Positions 15,579 to 24,111 are shown, counted from the first letter of the stretch. The stretch is 25,212 nucleotides of DNA from 66-474 sp051962095 (GCA_051962095.1 JBQCCP010000161.1:1-25212); one strand, 5' to 3'. The notes: generated by a model not told the origin, from the sequence alone. Program-made: numbers and translations.

Positions 15579-16649
15579 TCAGTGCGCGGCTTTCCCCGAA
15601 CCGCGCCGCGACAGCACGATGCAATCGTCGCGTCGGTCCGCCTGCACGGGAAAGACTTCCTGCATCAGGCGGACGAAGGCCGCGCTGTTGTCAAGGCGGA
15701 AATTGCCGCCAACGCGCAATGCGTCCAGCGACGGATCGGCGATCACGATCTTGCGGGCGTTGTAGCGGTTGAATTCTTCCACAGCCTCCGCGAGCGGCGT
15801 GCTGTGGAACACCGCGTAGCCGTCACGCCAGCTCAGTCGCTCGCGCGCTTCATCCAGCGCCACGCGCTGCACGAGCACGTCGCCGCCATCCACCATTGCA
15901 ATGCTGCCGGCCGGCAGCATGGTGGCGGCTTTGCCCGGCGCGTCCACCGGTTGCAGCCGCACCAGTCCGCGGGTCACCACCACCCGCAGTTTCCGGTCGT
16001 GCCCGCGGCGCACGTCGAAACGCGTGCCCACGGCCGTGACGTCGTAGCCCTCGACGCGCACCACGAACGGCCGTGCGGCGTCGTGCGCCACGTCGAAAAA
16101 CGCTTCGCCGCTGGCAAGGTCGAGATCGCGCCGGGCGCGCGAGAACGTCATGCGCAACCCGGTTTCGCTGCCCAGTGTGGCGGTGGACCCGTCCGGCAGT
16201 CGCACCACCTGCTGTGCGCCCAGCGCGGTGCGCCATGCGCCGGTTTCGACGTGGGTGTAGTCGCGCCACGCATACGCGCCCACGACCACCGCGAACGCGA
16301 GCAGGCTGGCGGCGAGGCTCGCGAACAGCGGCCAGCGGCGCCGCGCGTGCTTGCGCGCGGTGCGGACGCGCGCAGGCGGATGGCCGCCGACCTGCGTTGC
16401 GAAATAGGGCGAGTGTGCCCACTCGCCGCGCGCGGGAATGCTGTCGCCGGTGCCGCTGGTGGCGAACGCCCTCAGGCGTGCGGTTTCCGCCCATGCCGCT
16501 TCGAGGCGAAGGAACGCCACGCGATGCGCCACCGATTCGGCCAGCCACGCGTCCAGCGCGGCCTGCTGCCGGCCGGACCAGCCGCCGGCGTCGCGGCGTG
16601 CCAGCCAGATCGAAGCGGTCCGTTCGATTTCGCGATGGTCGTCCGTCAT
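15579..16649 (-). CDS. FecR-family anti-sigma factor / transmembrane signal transducer
   Basis: FecR proteins hold an ECF sigma factor at the inner membrane and relay a signal from an STN-domain receptor. The 356-residue product has an N-terminal cytoplasmic sigma-binding segment (about 5-60, with ASIWLARRDAGGWSGRQQAA and LDAWLAESVAHRVAFLRLE). One transmembrane helix follows at about 107-127 and then a periplasmic FecR domain (VRLPDGSTATLGSETGLRM; LASGEAFFDVAHDAARPFVV). A short C-terminal STN-like region (PLAEAVEEFNRYNARKIVI) comes last. Its ATG overlaps the sigma-factor stop (ATGA, 16646-16649), the usual arrangement. The receptor gene follows after 86 bp. Confidence 0.94.
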   Translation of the reverse strand: MTDDHREIERTASIWLARRDAGGWSGRQQAALDAWLAESVAHRVAFLRLEAAWAETARLRAFATSGTGDSIPARGEWAHSPYFATQVGGHPPARVRTARKHARRRWPLFASLAASLLAFAVVVGAYAWRDYTHVETGAWRTALGAQQVVRLPDGSTATLGSETGLRMTFSRARRDLDLASGEAFFDVAHDAARPFVVRVEGYDVTAVGTRFDVRRGHDRKLRVVVTRGLVRLQPVDAPGKAATMLPAGSIAMVDGGDVLVQRVALDEARERLSWRDGYAVFHSTPLAEAVEEFNRYNARKIVIADPSLDALRVGGNFRLDNSAAFVRLMQEVFPVQADRRDDCIVLSRRGSGKAAH

Positions 16650-17218
16650 GTCGGTGTGCCGATCCGTGCGTACGCGCCTTGCGTTTCCTCATGCTCGCTG
16701 GCCACGGCCGGTGCGCCGTGGAAGTAGTCCGCCATCAGGCGCGAACCCTTGGCGATGTGCTTCTCGACCGTCTTCTCGCTGATGCCCAGCCGCCGCGCGA
16801 TCTCCTTCTGCGGCAGATCCTCGATCCGGCGCAGCCAAACCACCTCGCGGCAACGGTCCGGCAGGCGGTCCAGCGCGCGCGCCAGGCGGGTCAGCGCTTC
16901 CCGCCCGCCCAGCCAGCGGAAAGGTTCCAGTTCATCCTGCAAGACGTTCAACTGCTCCAGATCACCCACTGCCGTGATCGAAACGATGCGCTGGCGGCGC
17001 ACCCGGTCGGCGAGCAGGTTGCGGGCGGTGGCGAACAGGAACGACTTCGGCGAATCCGGCGGCTGCCGCATCGCGGCCTCGTAAACGCGCACGTAGATTT
17101 CCTGCCGCAAGTCGCCGACCTCGTCGTGGTCGCGCCAGTTGCGGTGCAGGAAACGCATCAAGGCTTGTTCGTGCGCCAGCACCTCGCGCACGAACCACGC
17201 ATCCACCGGTTCTCCCAT
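16646..17218 (-). CDS. ECF sigma-70 factor, FecI type
   Basis: The 190-residue protein has an ECF region 2 at about 20-85 (LMRFLHRNWRDHDEVGDLRQ; SFLFATARNLLADRVRR) and region 4 at about 120-170 (LDRLPDRCREVVWLRRIEDL; EIARRLGISEKTVEKHI), typical of FecI-like sigma factors. It should direct transcription of its own operon and/or the receptor gene on a signal through FecR. ATG 17218 (MGEPVDAWFVREVLAHEQ) is chosen because family members begin about here. The frame stays open upstream, but that segment overlaps the divergent gene's leader. About 119 bp separate it from the cyanophycinase start. Confidence 0.93.
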   Translation of the reverse strand: MGEPVDAWFVREVLAHEQALMRFLHRNWRDHDEVGDLRQEIYVRVYEAAMRQPPDSPKSFLFATARNLLADRVRRQRIVSITAVGDLEQLNVLQDELEPFRWLGGREALTRLARALDRLPDRCREVVWLRRIEDLPQKEIARRLGISEKTVEKHIAKGSRLMADYFHGAPAVASEHEETQGAYARIGTPT

Positions 17219-17261
17219 CGGCCGATCATGCGGGGCGCCGCGCGGGTTGTCGAGTCCCGCG

Positions 17262-17276
17262 GATGGGGGAATGCGC
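17262..17276 (+). promoter_or_regulatory. 15-bp motif shared with the receptor upstream region
   Basis: GATGGGGGAATGCGC on the plus strand, about 60 bp before the cyanophycinase start, matches GATGGGGGAAGGCGC upstream of the TonB receptor on the minus strand at 14 of 15 positions. Both read toward the gene they precede, so it may be a common promoter or operator element of this locus. It could also be chance in GC-rich DNA. Confidence 0.3.
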
Positions 17277-17337
17277 GACGCGTTTCGTCCCGTTGAAGAA
17301 CGGCGCGCGTGCGTCGCGCCTGCCTGGGAGGGATCAA

Positions 17338-18423
17338 GTGTCTGCCATCCGCTGGAATCGTTCGTTCGCCTGCGCGCTCGCAGCCTGTTTGCTGGTGTGG
17401 GCCTGCGCGTCGTTCGCCGCCACGGCTCCGGCCGGAGAAAAGCACGCCGGTTACGAATACTTCGCGATCGGCGACATTGCGGCGAAGACACCTGATGAGC
17501 CATCCGGCGGCCTGCTGTTGATGGGCGGCGGCCGCGAAATCGACGAGGCTTTCAAGTGGTTCGCCGAGCAAGCCGGACACGGCCACATCGTGATCCTGCG
17601 CGCGTCGGGCGACGACGAATTGCAGAACTGGATCTACCGCGACATCGGCGGCGTCGCTTCGGTGCAGACGCTGATCTTCCATGCGCGCGCACCGGCCAGC
17701 GATCCACGCGTGCTGGCGATGGTGAAACACGCCGACGGCATTTTCATCGCGGGCGGCGACCAGGCCAACTACGTGCGCTTCTGGAAAGGCACGCCGCTCA
17801 ACGATCTGTTGAACGCACACCTGCGCGCCGGCAAGCCGCTCGGCGGCACCAGCGCAGGACTCGCGATCCTCGGCGAATGGGGTTACGGCGCGATGGACGG
17901 CGGCAGCATCGTGTCGCCCGAAGCCTTGCGCGATCCGGCGGGGCCGGCGGTGACGCTGGTCGATCGCTTCGTCACGGTGCCGCCGTTGCACGGCACCATC
18001 ACCGACACGCATTTCGTGGAGCGCGACCGCCTTGGGCGTTTGCTGGCGTTCGTCGCGAGGCTGGCGAAAGACCACCACACGTCGGCCGTCACGGGATTGG
18101 GCGTGGACCAGGACAGTGCGCTGCTGGTGGAGGCGAACGGTGAGGCGCGTTTCCTGAGCTGGCATCCGGACGGCCATGCCTGGATCGTGACGCCGCAGAA
18201 ATTGCGCGAAGTCGAACACGCCGGTGGCCGCGAAGCGCTGGGAGCTTTCCTGAAAGACCGCGTGACCACCGGAAAACCGCTGGACCTCGCCGGCTTCACC
18301 GTCACCGGCATCGGCACGGGCAGCTCGCTGAAATTGCCCGGCTACGAAGTCAGGAACCCCGCGTTCGAGAGGCGAATCGACGTCGTCGACGGCAAGCTGG
18401 TCGAGCGTGCCGGCCAACCCTGA
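17338..18423 (+). CDS. exported cyanophycinase-family peptidase (S51)
   Basis: Cyanophycinases are serine exopeptidases that cut cyanophycin (multi-L-arginyl-poly-L-aspartate) to beta-Asp-Arg dipeptides. The 361-residue product has an N-terminal signal peptide (hydrophobic core about 9-26, likely cut before TAPAG). S51 hallmarks include LLLMGGGREIDEAF, FIAGGDQANYVRFW, the nucleophile motif GGTSAG with Ser at about 172, and DTHFVERDRLGRLLAF. The start is GTG 17338, supported by a strong GGAGG six bases upstream; an upstream in-frame ATG at 17263 lacks such a site and would spoil the signal peptide. Export, together with a divergent STN receptor, sigma and anti-sigma, suggests digestion of an external polymer followed by uptake. 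The actual substrate is inference; other S51 members act on other peptides. Confidence 0.88.
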   Translation: MSAIRWNRSFACALAACLLVWACASFAATAPAGEKHAGYEYFAIGDIAAKTPDEPSGGLLLMGGGREIDEAFKWFAEQAGHGHIVILRASGDDELQNWIYRDIGGVASVQTLIFHARAPASDPRVLAMVKHADGIFIAGGDQANYVRFWKGTPLNDLLNAHLRAGKPLGGTSAGLAILGEWGYGAMDGGSIVSPEALRDPAGPAVTLVDRFVTVPPLHGTITDTHFVERDRLGRLLAFVARLAKDHHTSAVTGLGVDQDSALLVEANGEARFLSWHPDGHAWIVTPQKLREVEHAGGREALGAFLKDRVTTGKPLDLAGFTVTGIGTGSSLKLPGYEVRNPAFERRIDVVDGKLVERAGQP

Positions 18424-18470
18424 TTCAGCATCCGATGCGTAAGGTGGGCTGATCGTCACCGGGAGTTTTC

Positions 18471-18929
18471 ATGATGCGGCAGGTCGCATTCGTGCTGTTG
18501 GCAGCGTTGAGCGTTTCGGGCTGCGCAGCGCAGGCACAGCGGAATCCGGCGGATGCCGCTGCGCCAACCTCCGCGAGCGTGGGCGAACTTCGCGGCACCG
18601 ACTGGCGCTTCATCGAGGTTGAAGGCATGGCGGTGCCGGACGGCATGATCGCCACGCTGCGTCTTGGTGACGGACGTGCGTCGGGCAAGGCCGGTTGCAA
18701 TGCCTATGGTGCGTCGTGGGAAACGTCCGCGGATGGCGGCATCCACTTCGGCCAAACGATGTCCACCAAGATGGCGTGTCTCGAACCCGCCGGCGCGATG
18801 CAGGTGGAGCGCGGCATCTTCGACGCCTTGCAACATGCCGCGCGAGTGCGGAGTGACGGCGGGAAACTGGTGTTGCGGGATGCATCGGGTCAGCCGCTGG
18901 CGACGCTGGTGCCCGAAGGTGGAACCTGA
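18471..18929 (+). CDS. META/HslJ-domain lipoprotein
   Basis: The 152-residue protein has a lipoprotein signal (SVSGC, Cys18) followed by a META domain like that of HslJ: LRGTDWRFIEVEG, ATLRLGDGRASGKAGCNAYG, then STKMACLEPAGAMQVERGIF. The domain occurs in small envelope proteins of poorly defined role. A GGGAG ribosome-binding site precedes ATGATG at 18471; either ATG could serve. It begins 47 bp after the cyanophycinase stop on the same strand, so co-transcription is plausible. Its stop lies only 3 bp from the stop of the convergent fimbrial adhesin, with no terminator between them. Confidence 0.85.
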   Translation: MMRQVAFVLLAALSVSGCAAQAQRNPADAAAPTSASVGELRGTDWRFIEVEGMAVPDGMIATLRLGDGRASGKAGCNAYGASWETSADGGIHFGQTMSTKMACLEPAGAMQVERGIFDALQHAARVRSDGGKLVLRDASGQPLATLVPEGGT

Positions 18930-18932
18930 ATC

Positions 18933-19958
18933 CTATTGATAGGTGATCGTGTAGGTGGCGGTGGCGTTCACTTGGCCGGCCGTCACCGAAGCGCCCGTCT
19001 GGTAGTAGCGCGCATTGAGTGGCACGTTGATGTTGCCCGCGGTCACTGTTCCGGCGGAAATCGCCGTGCCGAAGGGAATCGGGTTGCCGTTGCTGTCGAG
19101 CACCTGCACGCCCACGTTCTGCGCGTAACCGCCGCCGGCGGTGTTCGCGATCACGCCGGTGGCGCCCGCGACCGGGCTGCTCGTGGCGAGGGTGATCGCG
19201 AGACTGGCGCCCGCGGCGCTGGACGGGCAGTTCAACTGCACGTTGAAAGGAGTTAGTCCGGTGGTGGAACCCGTGCTGGTGAAAGCCGAGGCATACACCG
19301 TGGGCAATGTCACCACGGTAGGGTCGGTAATGATCGAGCAGGCGGGCGGGACGAATGTGATGCCGGAAGTGCTGAAGGCAAGGACGGGGCTGGAGGTAAG
19401 CTGATTGCCGCGGCAGGCGTTATTGTGGAAGTTGCAGAGTTGGACAATCCATTGCGCGAGTTGTCCGCCCGGCAAGGTGCTGCCCGGGGCGACCGGGCCG
19501 GTAGCAACCAGCTGCAGCGTGACTGCAGTATCCATGGAACCGGTGTTTATCGCTTGGTTCGGATAAGCATGCAGGGGATTGGAAACATCCGGGTAGAACA
19601 GCCTATAAGACAGTCCGGTATTGCCGATCGGAAACAACGTGTCATCGCCGGCACTGGGCTGGCTGCCAACGCTGTTTTGTATGCCGCTGTTGGTGGTGCC
19701 GACGCAAATCAGCGTAGGGGGATTCGTGGGTCCTACCGGTTGTGAAGTCCACAAGACGGTGCCGACCTGAAGGCTATCCGGCAGCGTGATGGTCGCCGGT
19801 GGCGCAAAATTGATGGAGCCGGGTTGACTGAAGTAAGCCCCGCAGTCAGCGCGAGCGCGCCCCGCCACGGCCAGCAGCACCAGGCCCAACAGCAGCAATG
19901 CAAGCCGTGCGAGGGTGATCCGGTTTCCCGCTCTGGACACGGCTGTCGTGGCAATCAT
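18933..19958 (-). CDS. two-domain fimbrial tip adhesin
   Basis: The 341-residue protein has a signal peptide (about 1-37, ending GRARA) and an N-terminal domain of about 165 residues with Cys39, Cys85, Cys175 and Cys182 that is presumably receptor-binding. A C-terminal pilin domain runs from about 203 (PPACSII, disulfide candidates Cys207 and Cys244) and ends in the pilin beta-strand TATYTITYQ. This two-domain plan matches tip adhesins of chaperone-usher pili. The ATG overlaps the usher stop (ATGA, 19955-19958), so it is the last gene of the pilus operon. The ligand cannot be told from sequence. Confidence 0.85.
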   Translation of the reverse strand: MIATTAVSRAGNRITLARLALLLLGLVLLAVAGRARADCGAYFSQPGSINFAPPATITLPDSLQVGTVLWTSQPVGPTNPPTLICVGTTNSGIQNSVGSQPSAGDDTLFPIGNTGLSYRLFYPDVSNPLHAYPNQAINTGSMDTAVTLQLVATGPVAPGSTLPGGQLAQWIVQLCNFHNNACRGNQLTSSPVLAFSTSGITFVPPACSIITDPTVVTLPTVYASAFTSTGSTTGLTPFNVQLNCPSSAAGASLAITLATSSPVAGATGVIANTAGGGYAQNVGVQVLDSNGNPIPFGTAISAGTVTAGNINVPLNARYYQTGASVTAGQVNATATYTITYQ

Positions 19959-22699
19959 GTTCCCTTCTCCGCGGTGAGACGCGGCATCGCATTCTTGGTG
20001 ATGCAGGTCGCTTGAATGTGCTGGTACGTCGACGGCTGGTGGCCGGCCTTGGGCAGCGAATAGGAGAATCCGCACGCCTGCGCCGCGCCCTCCGGATCCT
20101 GCCATTGCACACTCAAGCGCCCGTTATCATCGATACCACGCAGCAGTGCCAGCCCGGCCTGGCCCACCACGCCCAGCGGTTCGCCCTTCACGTTGAACAC
20201 CTGCGCGCCGAACGGCGCCGGTTTGCCGTCGGCCATCTGGATGCGCACGATCAGCGCACGCCCCGACTTGCTTTTGAAGTCCACCATCACCACCGCGCCC
20301 GCGTACGGCGCGACCTGCGCGCTGGTGGCGTCGAGCTGCACGTTCAGCGGCAGGCCCTGCGGATCGATCTGGATGGTGTCGAGCTGGTAAGGCGTGAGGT
20401 ACGGCACCAGCGCGTAGCCGAAGCGGTCCACGCGCACACCGGGCGCGTTGGTGACATGCGCGCCGTCGGCGCCCGGCACGTGCACCAGCGCGACCGTGTC
20501 GCCGATCGGCTGGCCGAAGGTGACGCCGCCCTGGTGCGCGACGATCGCGCCGCTCGCACTCACCGATTCCTGCGAATAGCCGTTGCCCTTGCCGACGCTG
20601 GCGTTGAACACCGCGTACGGGCTGCGGTAACCGGCATTCACGCTGACGGCCGTGCCGCCGCCAGCATCGCTGTGCGACGCCGTGGCGCCATAGGTGAACT
20701 GGTTCCATTGTCCCAGCGAACCATTGAGCATGGCTTGTTCCTGGCTGCCCAGTGCGTCGCTGTGGCTCAGGTTGACCGAAACATTCGGCGCGTGCTGGCT
20801 GACGCCCAGCGGCAGGCTCGCATTCAGGAAGAACTGGTTGTCGTAGCCGCCGAAAATGAGCCGCGAACGGGTGGCCGAAATGCCCCACGACAACCGGCTG
20901 ATGTGGTTGTTGTAACCGACCTGGAATTGCGTGTCGCGGCCGTTGCGGTTCCAGTAATCGTTGACCGATGCATTCGCATAGAGCGAACCGCTCTGGCCGA
21001 GGCGCTGGTTCATGGTCAGGGTGAAGCGGTTGCGCTGCTGCAGCAGGCCGTGCGCGGTGAAGGCGTTGTCGGTGTTGTACACGCTGCCCGCGAGCGCCGC
21101 GCGTTGCGCGGGAGTCAACAGGCTCTCGATCGGGACGCCGTCGACCGTCGGCGTGGTCGAGGGCAGGTATTGCAACGCATCCAGTCCGCGGCGCGCATAG
21201 TCGCGCGCGGATTCGGCATCCAGCAGGCTCAGGAAGCCGCTGGTGGAGTAGCGGTACGCCGCGACCGTCAGCGAGGTGTCGGTATCAGGAAGGATCTTGC
21301 TGTAGGTGATCCGGAAACTCTGGCCGTCGTGCGTGCCGTAGCGCGGGATGCTGGCGTGCGCCTGCGTGACGTCCAGCGCCAGCGCACCGAAGCGGGTGTT
21401 GAACGCGCCGCCGATCAGCGCCGCGGCATAACCTTCCGAACCCTGGGCGCCGGCGTAGCCGGTGAACACGTTGTCGAAACCGTGCTGCACGGCAGCCTGG
21501 ATCACGCCCGGCTGGTCCTTGATGAAATCGGAGCGAAGCTGGCCCGCCGCCACGTCGAAACGCGTGATGCCGGCGCGCAGCAGTTGCGCGACCGACGCAT
21601 ACGGTACGGAAAAGCTGTGCTGGCGGCCGTCGGCTTCGGTGACCGTCACCACCAGGTCGCCGCCGTATCCGGTCGGGTACAGGTCGCGGATCACGAACGG
21701 CCCGGGCGCGACCGTGGTTTCGTAAAGCTGCACGCCGTTCTGGCGGATCGTGACCTTGGCATTGGTGTCGGCGACGCCGCGCACCACCGGCGCGTAGCCG
21801 CGCAGCGATTGCGGCAGCATCTGGTCATCCGTCGCGAGCTGCACGCCGCGCAGGCCGAAACTGTCGAAGACGGCGCCGTCGGTGAAGCTGTCGCCCAAGG
21901 TGACCTTCGCACGCAGCGAGGGCAACGCGCGCTGGGCGTAGGCATCGATGTTGTGCCAGTGCCGCTGCCCAGGCTGCCCGGCGGCGCCCGAATTCCAGTT
22001 GACGGTACTGTCCTGGCGCAGTTGCCACAGGCCGATGTTCAGGCCCGCGCGCAAACCGAGATAGGTGCTGGTCTGGCCCTGGCCCCCACTGGTGGCGTGA
22101 TAGCTGTTGAAGTTGTAGTTCAGCAGGAACGCCGGCACGCCCGCGTCCCACGACGCGGGATTCACGTATCCGCGCGGCATCTGGCCCATGTATGCCTGTG
22201 GCACGCTGGCGTCCAGCCGCAGGTTCGGCAGGTCGAACGTGAATGTCGCGCCCGCGATCAGGTCGGACAACTGCATGCAGGCGTGGGGCGATTGCAGCGC
22301 GGCGGCGACGCCGGCAGCCGGGTTCGCGGGCGCAAGGCCCATCCGGTCCAGGAGTTTCGCATCAACGCAGGGCAGCGCGCTGGCGTCGGGCGAAGGCGTC
22401 GCGAAACGCACGTCCAGCCGGCCGACCCAGTTGCGGTTTACGTACACGTCGAGGTTGTAGACGCCCGGGAGCACCGGGTTGCCGTGTTCGAAGCGCGCGA
22501 TGTCCGCGGCATCCTTGCCACCGCCGGCCAGCATGCTGCGGTCGAATTCGGCGAAACCGCTGGCGTCGGCGGACGGGCCGCTCCCGGCCTGCGCGCGTGG
22601 ACTCCAGCCGGATGCCGCCAGCGCCGCGCCACAGGCAACAGCCAGCGCGGCGAACTTCAGCGCCGGAGCGGACGTGCCGCTGGCGCGCCTGCGCTTCAT
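19955..22699 (-). CDS. fimbrial outer-membrane usher (PapC/FimD family)
   Basis: The usher is the outer-membrane pore that takes chaperone-subunit complexes and assembles the pilus. The 914-residue product has a signal peptide ending RAQA at 38 and an N-terminal chaperone-binding domain (FAEFDRSMLAGGG; GVYNLDVYVNRNWVGRLDV). The 24-strand barrel with an internal plug comes next (VPYASVAQLLRAGITRFDVA is a typical usher segment). The C-terminal domains have the family's closing ACGFSYSLPKAG motif and a late Cys. Length is within the family's upper range. It overlaps the chaperone stop by ATGA (22696-22699) and the adhesin start by ATGA, so the three genes are likely translationally coupled. Confidence 0.95.
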   Translation of the reverse strand: MKRRRASGTSAPALKFAALAVACGAALAASGWSPRAQAGSGPSADASGFAEFDRSMLAGGGKDAADIARFEHGNPVLPGVYNLDVYVNRNWVGRLDVRFATPSPDASALPCVDAKLLDRMGLAPANPAAGVAAALQSPHACMQLSDLIAGATFTFDLPNLRLDASVPQAYMGQMPRGYVNPASWDAGVPAFLLNYNFNSYHATSGGQGQTSTYLGLRAGLNIGLWQLRQDSTVNWNSGAAGQPGQRHWHNIDAYAQRALPSLRAKVTLGDSFTDGAVFDSFGLRGVQLATDDQMLPQSLRGYAPVVRGVADTNAKVTIRQNGVQLYETTVAPGPFVIRDLYPTGYGGDLVVTVTEADGRQHSFSVPYASVAQLLRAGITRFDVAAGQLRSDFIKDQPGVIQAAVQHGFDNVFTGYAGAQGSEGYAAALIGGAFNTRFGALALDVTQAHASIPRYGTHDGQSFRITYSKILPDTDTSLTVAAYRYSTSGFLSLLDAESARDYARRGLDALQYLPSTTPTVDGVPIESLLTPAQRAALAGSVYNTDNAFTAHGLLQQRNRFTLTMNQRLGQSGSLYANASVNDYWNRNGRDTQFQVGYNNHISRLSWGISATRSRLIFGGYDNQFFLNASLPLGVSQHAPNVSVNLSHSDALGSQEQAMLNGSLGQWNQFTYGATASHSDAGGGTAVSVNAGYRSPYAVFNASVGKGNGYSQESVSASGAIVAHQGGVTFGQPIGDTVALVHVPGADGAHVTNAPGVRVDRFGYALVPYLTPYQLDTIQIDPQGLPLNVQLDATSAQVAPYAGAVVMVDFKSKSGRALIVRIQMADGKPAPFGAQVFNVKGEPLGVVGQAGLALLRGIDDNGRLSVQWQDPEGAAQACGFSYSLPKAGHQPSTYQHIQATCITKNAMPRLTAEKGT

Positions 22700-23442
22700 T
22701 GCGAGACGCTGCCCTTGTGCGCGTCGCCCGCGCCGTAGTCGTTGATGGTCGTGAACACGATCGGCGTGCCGGCGGCCGGTGCGCGTGTCTCGTTCTTGAG
22801 CGGCAGGCGCAGGTCACCGAAAGGCGCGACCATGCCCTCGGCCCCCGCGATCGGCTTGCCGCCGTTCCCGAACGAGAGCTTGCTGATCGTGATGTAGTAC
22901 GGCGTGGGGTTGTGCACCTCCAGCGCCGCGTCTTCGCCGGCGGACGCCGCCTTGAAGCTGAGCTGTTCGGGCGCCTTCAGTGGATCGCCCGGCAGATTGG
23001 CCGGACGATAGAAAAGCTTCAGCCGCGAGCGGATCGCGAACTGCAGGGTGTTCCTGTCTGCCGCCTCGCCGGTCGGCTTTGGCGGGATTTCCAGCACGTT
23101 CAGCCAGAACAGCGATTCGCGGTCCGTCGGCAGGGGCTTCGCGCCCTGGACGTAGAGGGTCCGCAGGCTCTGGTCCTTGGTCGCCTCCATCCGGAACAGC
23201 GGCGGCGTGATCAGAAACGGCGTGTTCGAGGTTTCGGGGGTCGAGCGAACGTCGCCATCGTCGATCCAGGCCTCGACCAGCGCCGGATGATTGCTGGTAT
23301 TCGACAGCCGGACCGTGACTTCGCCCTGGCTCGCCGGAAACACCACGCGCGTGCCGCCGATCACGACGGCGGCCTCGGCATCGGTGGCGTACAGGCACAG
23401 GGCGACCAGCACCGCGCAGGCGGTGGCAATGAAATGCTTCAT
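22696..23442 (-). CDS. periplasmic pilus chaperone (PapD family)
   Basis: PapD-type chaperones fold and cap pilin subunits by donor-strand complementation. The 248-residue protein has a signal peptide (about 1-24, ending DAEA) and two Ig-like domains. The invariant subunit-anchoring Arg is seen as R32 in GGTRVVF and the Lys as K142 in RSRLKLFYRP. The signature LFWLNVLEIPPKP occurs at about 111-123. It lies between the pilin gene (90-bp gap with a strong hairpin) and the usher gene (ATGA overlap). Confidence 0.96.
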   Translation of the reverse strand: MKHFIATACAVLVALCLYATDAEAAVVIGGTRVVFPASQGEVTVRLSNTSNHPALVEAWIDDGDVRSTPETSNTPFLITPPLFRMEATKDQSLRTLYVQGAKPLPTDRESLFWLNVLEIPPKPTGEAADRNTLQFAIRSRLKLFYRPANLPGDPLKAPEQLSFKAASAGEDAALEVHNPTPYYITISKLSFGNGGKPIAGAEGMVAPFGDLRLPLKNETRAPAAGTPIVFTTINDYGAGDAHKGSVSQ

Positions 23443-23488
23443 GGACGATGCTCCGGAGACGGCGAGCGGCGCGAACGTTTCAATCGCT

Positions 23489-23520
23489 GTTCCGCCGCGG
23501 CGTACGGGCCGCGGCGGAAC
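23489..23520 (-). terminator. strong intercistronic hairpin after the pilin gene
   Basis: A perfect 12-bp stem GTTCCGCCGCGG/CCGCGGCGGAAC with an 8-base loop begins 13 bases after the pilin stop. There is no U-tract. Such hairpins after a major pilin gene typically protect the pilin mRNA or partly stop transcription, giving many more pilins than chaperones or ushers. That role here is inference. Confidence 0.6.
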
Positions 23521-23532
23521 ATGGCTTGCCGA

Positions 23533-24111
23533 TTACTGATAGATCATCGTGAACTGGACGCTGGTATTGACCGCGCCGGCCGTGGTGGCGGCCGCCGTGG
23601 CGTAATACCGCGCCGAGTAGTTCAGCGTGGCTGCGCCGGAGCTGAATGAAACAGTCTGGGAGCCCTGCGCGGTGGCGGTGCCCTGGCTCAGGTCCATCGC
23701 GGCGTTGCTGCCGTTCAGCAACTGCACGTCCACGTTGGAGCCGCTGGTGTTCTTCAGGCGGCCGCCGGAAGCACTGAGATTGCCGCCGGCATTCCAGAGC
23801 GTCTGCGCACTGGTGAAGCTGGTGTCGCAACCGGTCAGCGAGATGCTGAACGGCGTGGTGCCGGTGAAAGTGCCGACCCCACCAAAATCCGTGGTGTACA
23901 CCGTCGGCAACGTGACCAGCCCGGTCGCGGCGCCGCCAGCCGCCGAAGCGGTACCGCCGGTGACCGTGATGACGCAGGAATTGGCGACCACGCGGCCATT
24001 GAAGTTGATGGTACCGGCCGGGCTCGTGACCGCGTGGGCGGCCGGAGCAAGCAGGGTCGCGGAGCTGACAGCCACGATGGCGGCGGCCAGCAGGGCAGGC
24101 TTCAGATTCAT
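23533..24111 (-). CDS. major fimbrial subunit (type 1-like pilin)
   Basis: The 192-residue pilin has a signal peptide ending AAHA (about 27), then GTINFNGRVVANSCVITV with Cys46, the partner Cys95 in SLTGCDTSF, and the pilin C-terminal strand VQFTMIYQ with the penultimate Tyr expected for donor-strand exchange. ATG 24111 is preceded by GGGGGAG nine bases upstream, a good ribosome-binding site; longer in-frame starts lack a signal peptide. As first gene of the operon and the only small pilin it should form the rod. Transcription must start within 24112-24390, but I could not pick a promoter with confidence. Confidence 0.93.
   Translation of the reverse strand: MNLKPALLAAAIVAVSSATLLAPAAHAVTSPAGTINFNGRVVANSCVITVTGGTASAAGGAATGLVTLPTVYTTDFGGVGTFTGTTPFSISLTGCDTSFTSAQTLWNAGGNLSASGGRLKNTSGSNVDVQLLNGSNAAMDLSQGTATAQGSQTVSFSSGAATLNYSARYYATAAATTAGAVNTSVQFTMIYQ

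Noticed and set aside
17263..17337. Upstream ATG extension of the cyanophycinase
   Set aside because: It lacks a ribosome-binding site and buries the signal peptide, whereas the GTG at 17338 has GGAGG at correct spacing.
18930..18932. Lack of a terminator between the convergent META lipoprotein and adhesin genes, considered as antisense control
   Set aside because: Only 3 bp separate the stops, so read-through overlap is likely, but this is common in compact genomes and nothing specific supports regulation.
20012..22738. A 908-codon open frame opposite the usher gene
   Set aside because: It is an antisense shadow of the usher; the composition is implausible and no family motif is present.
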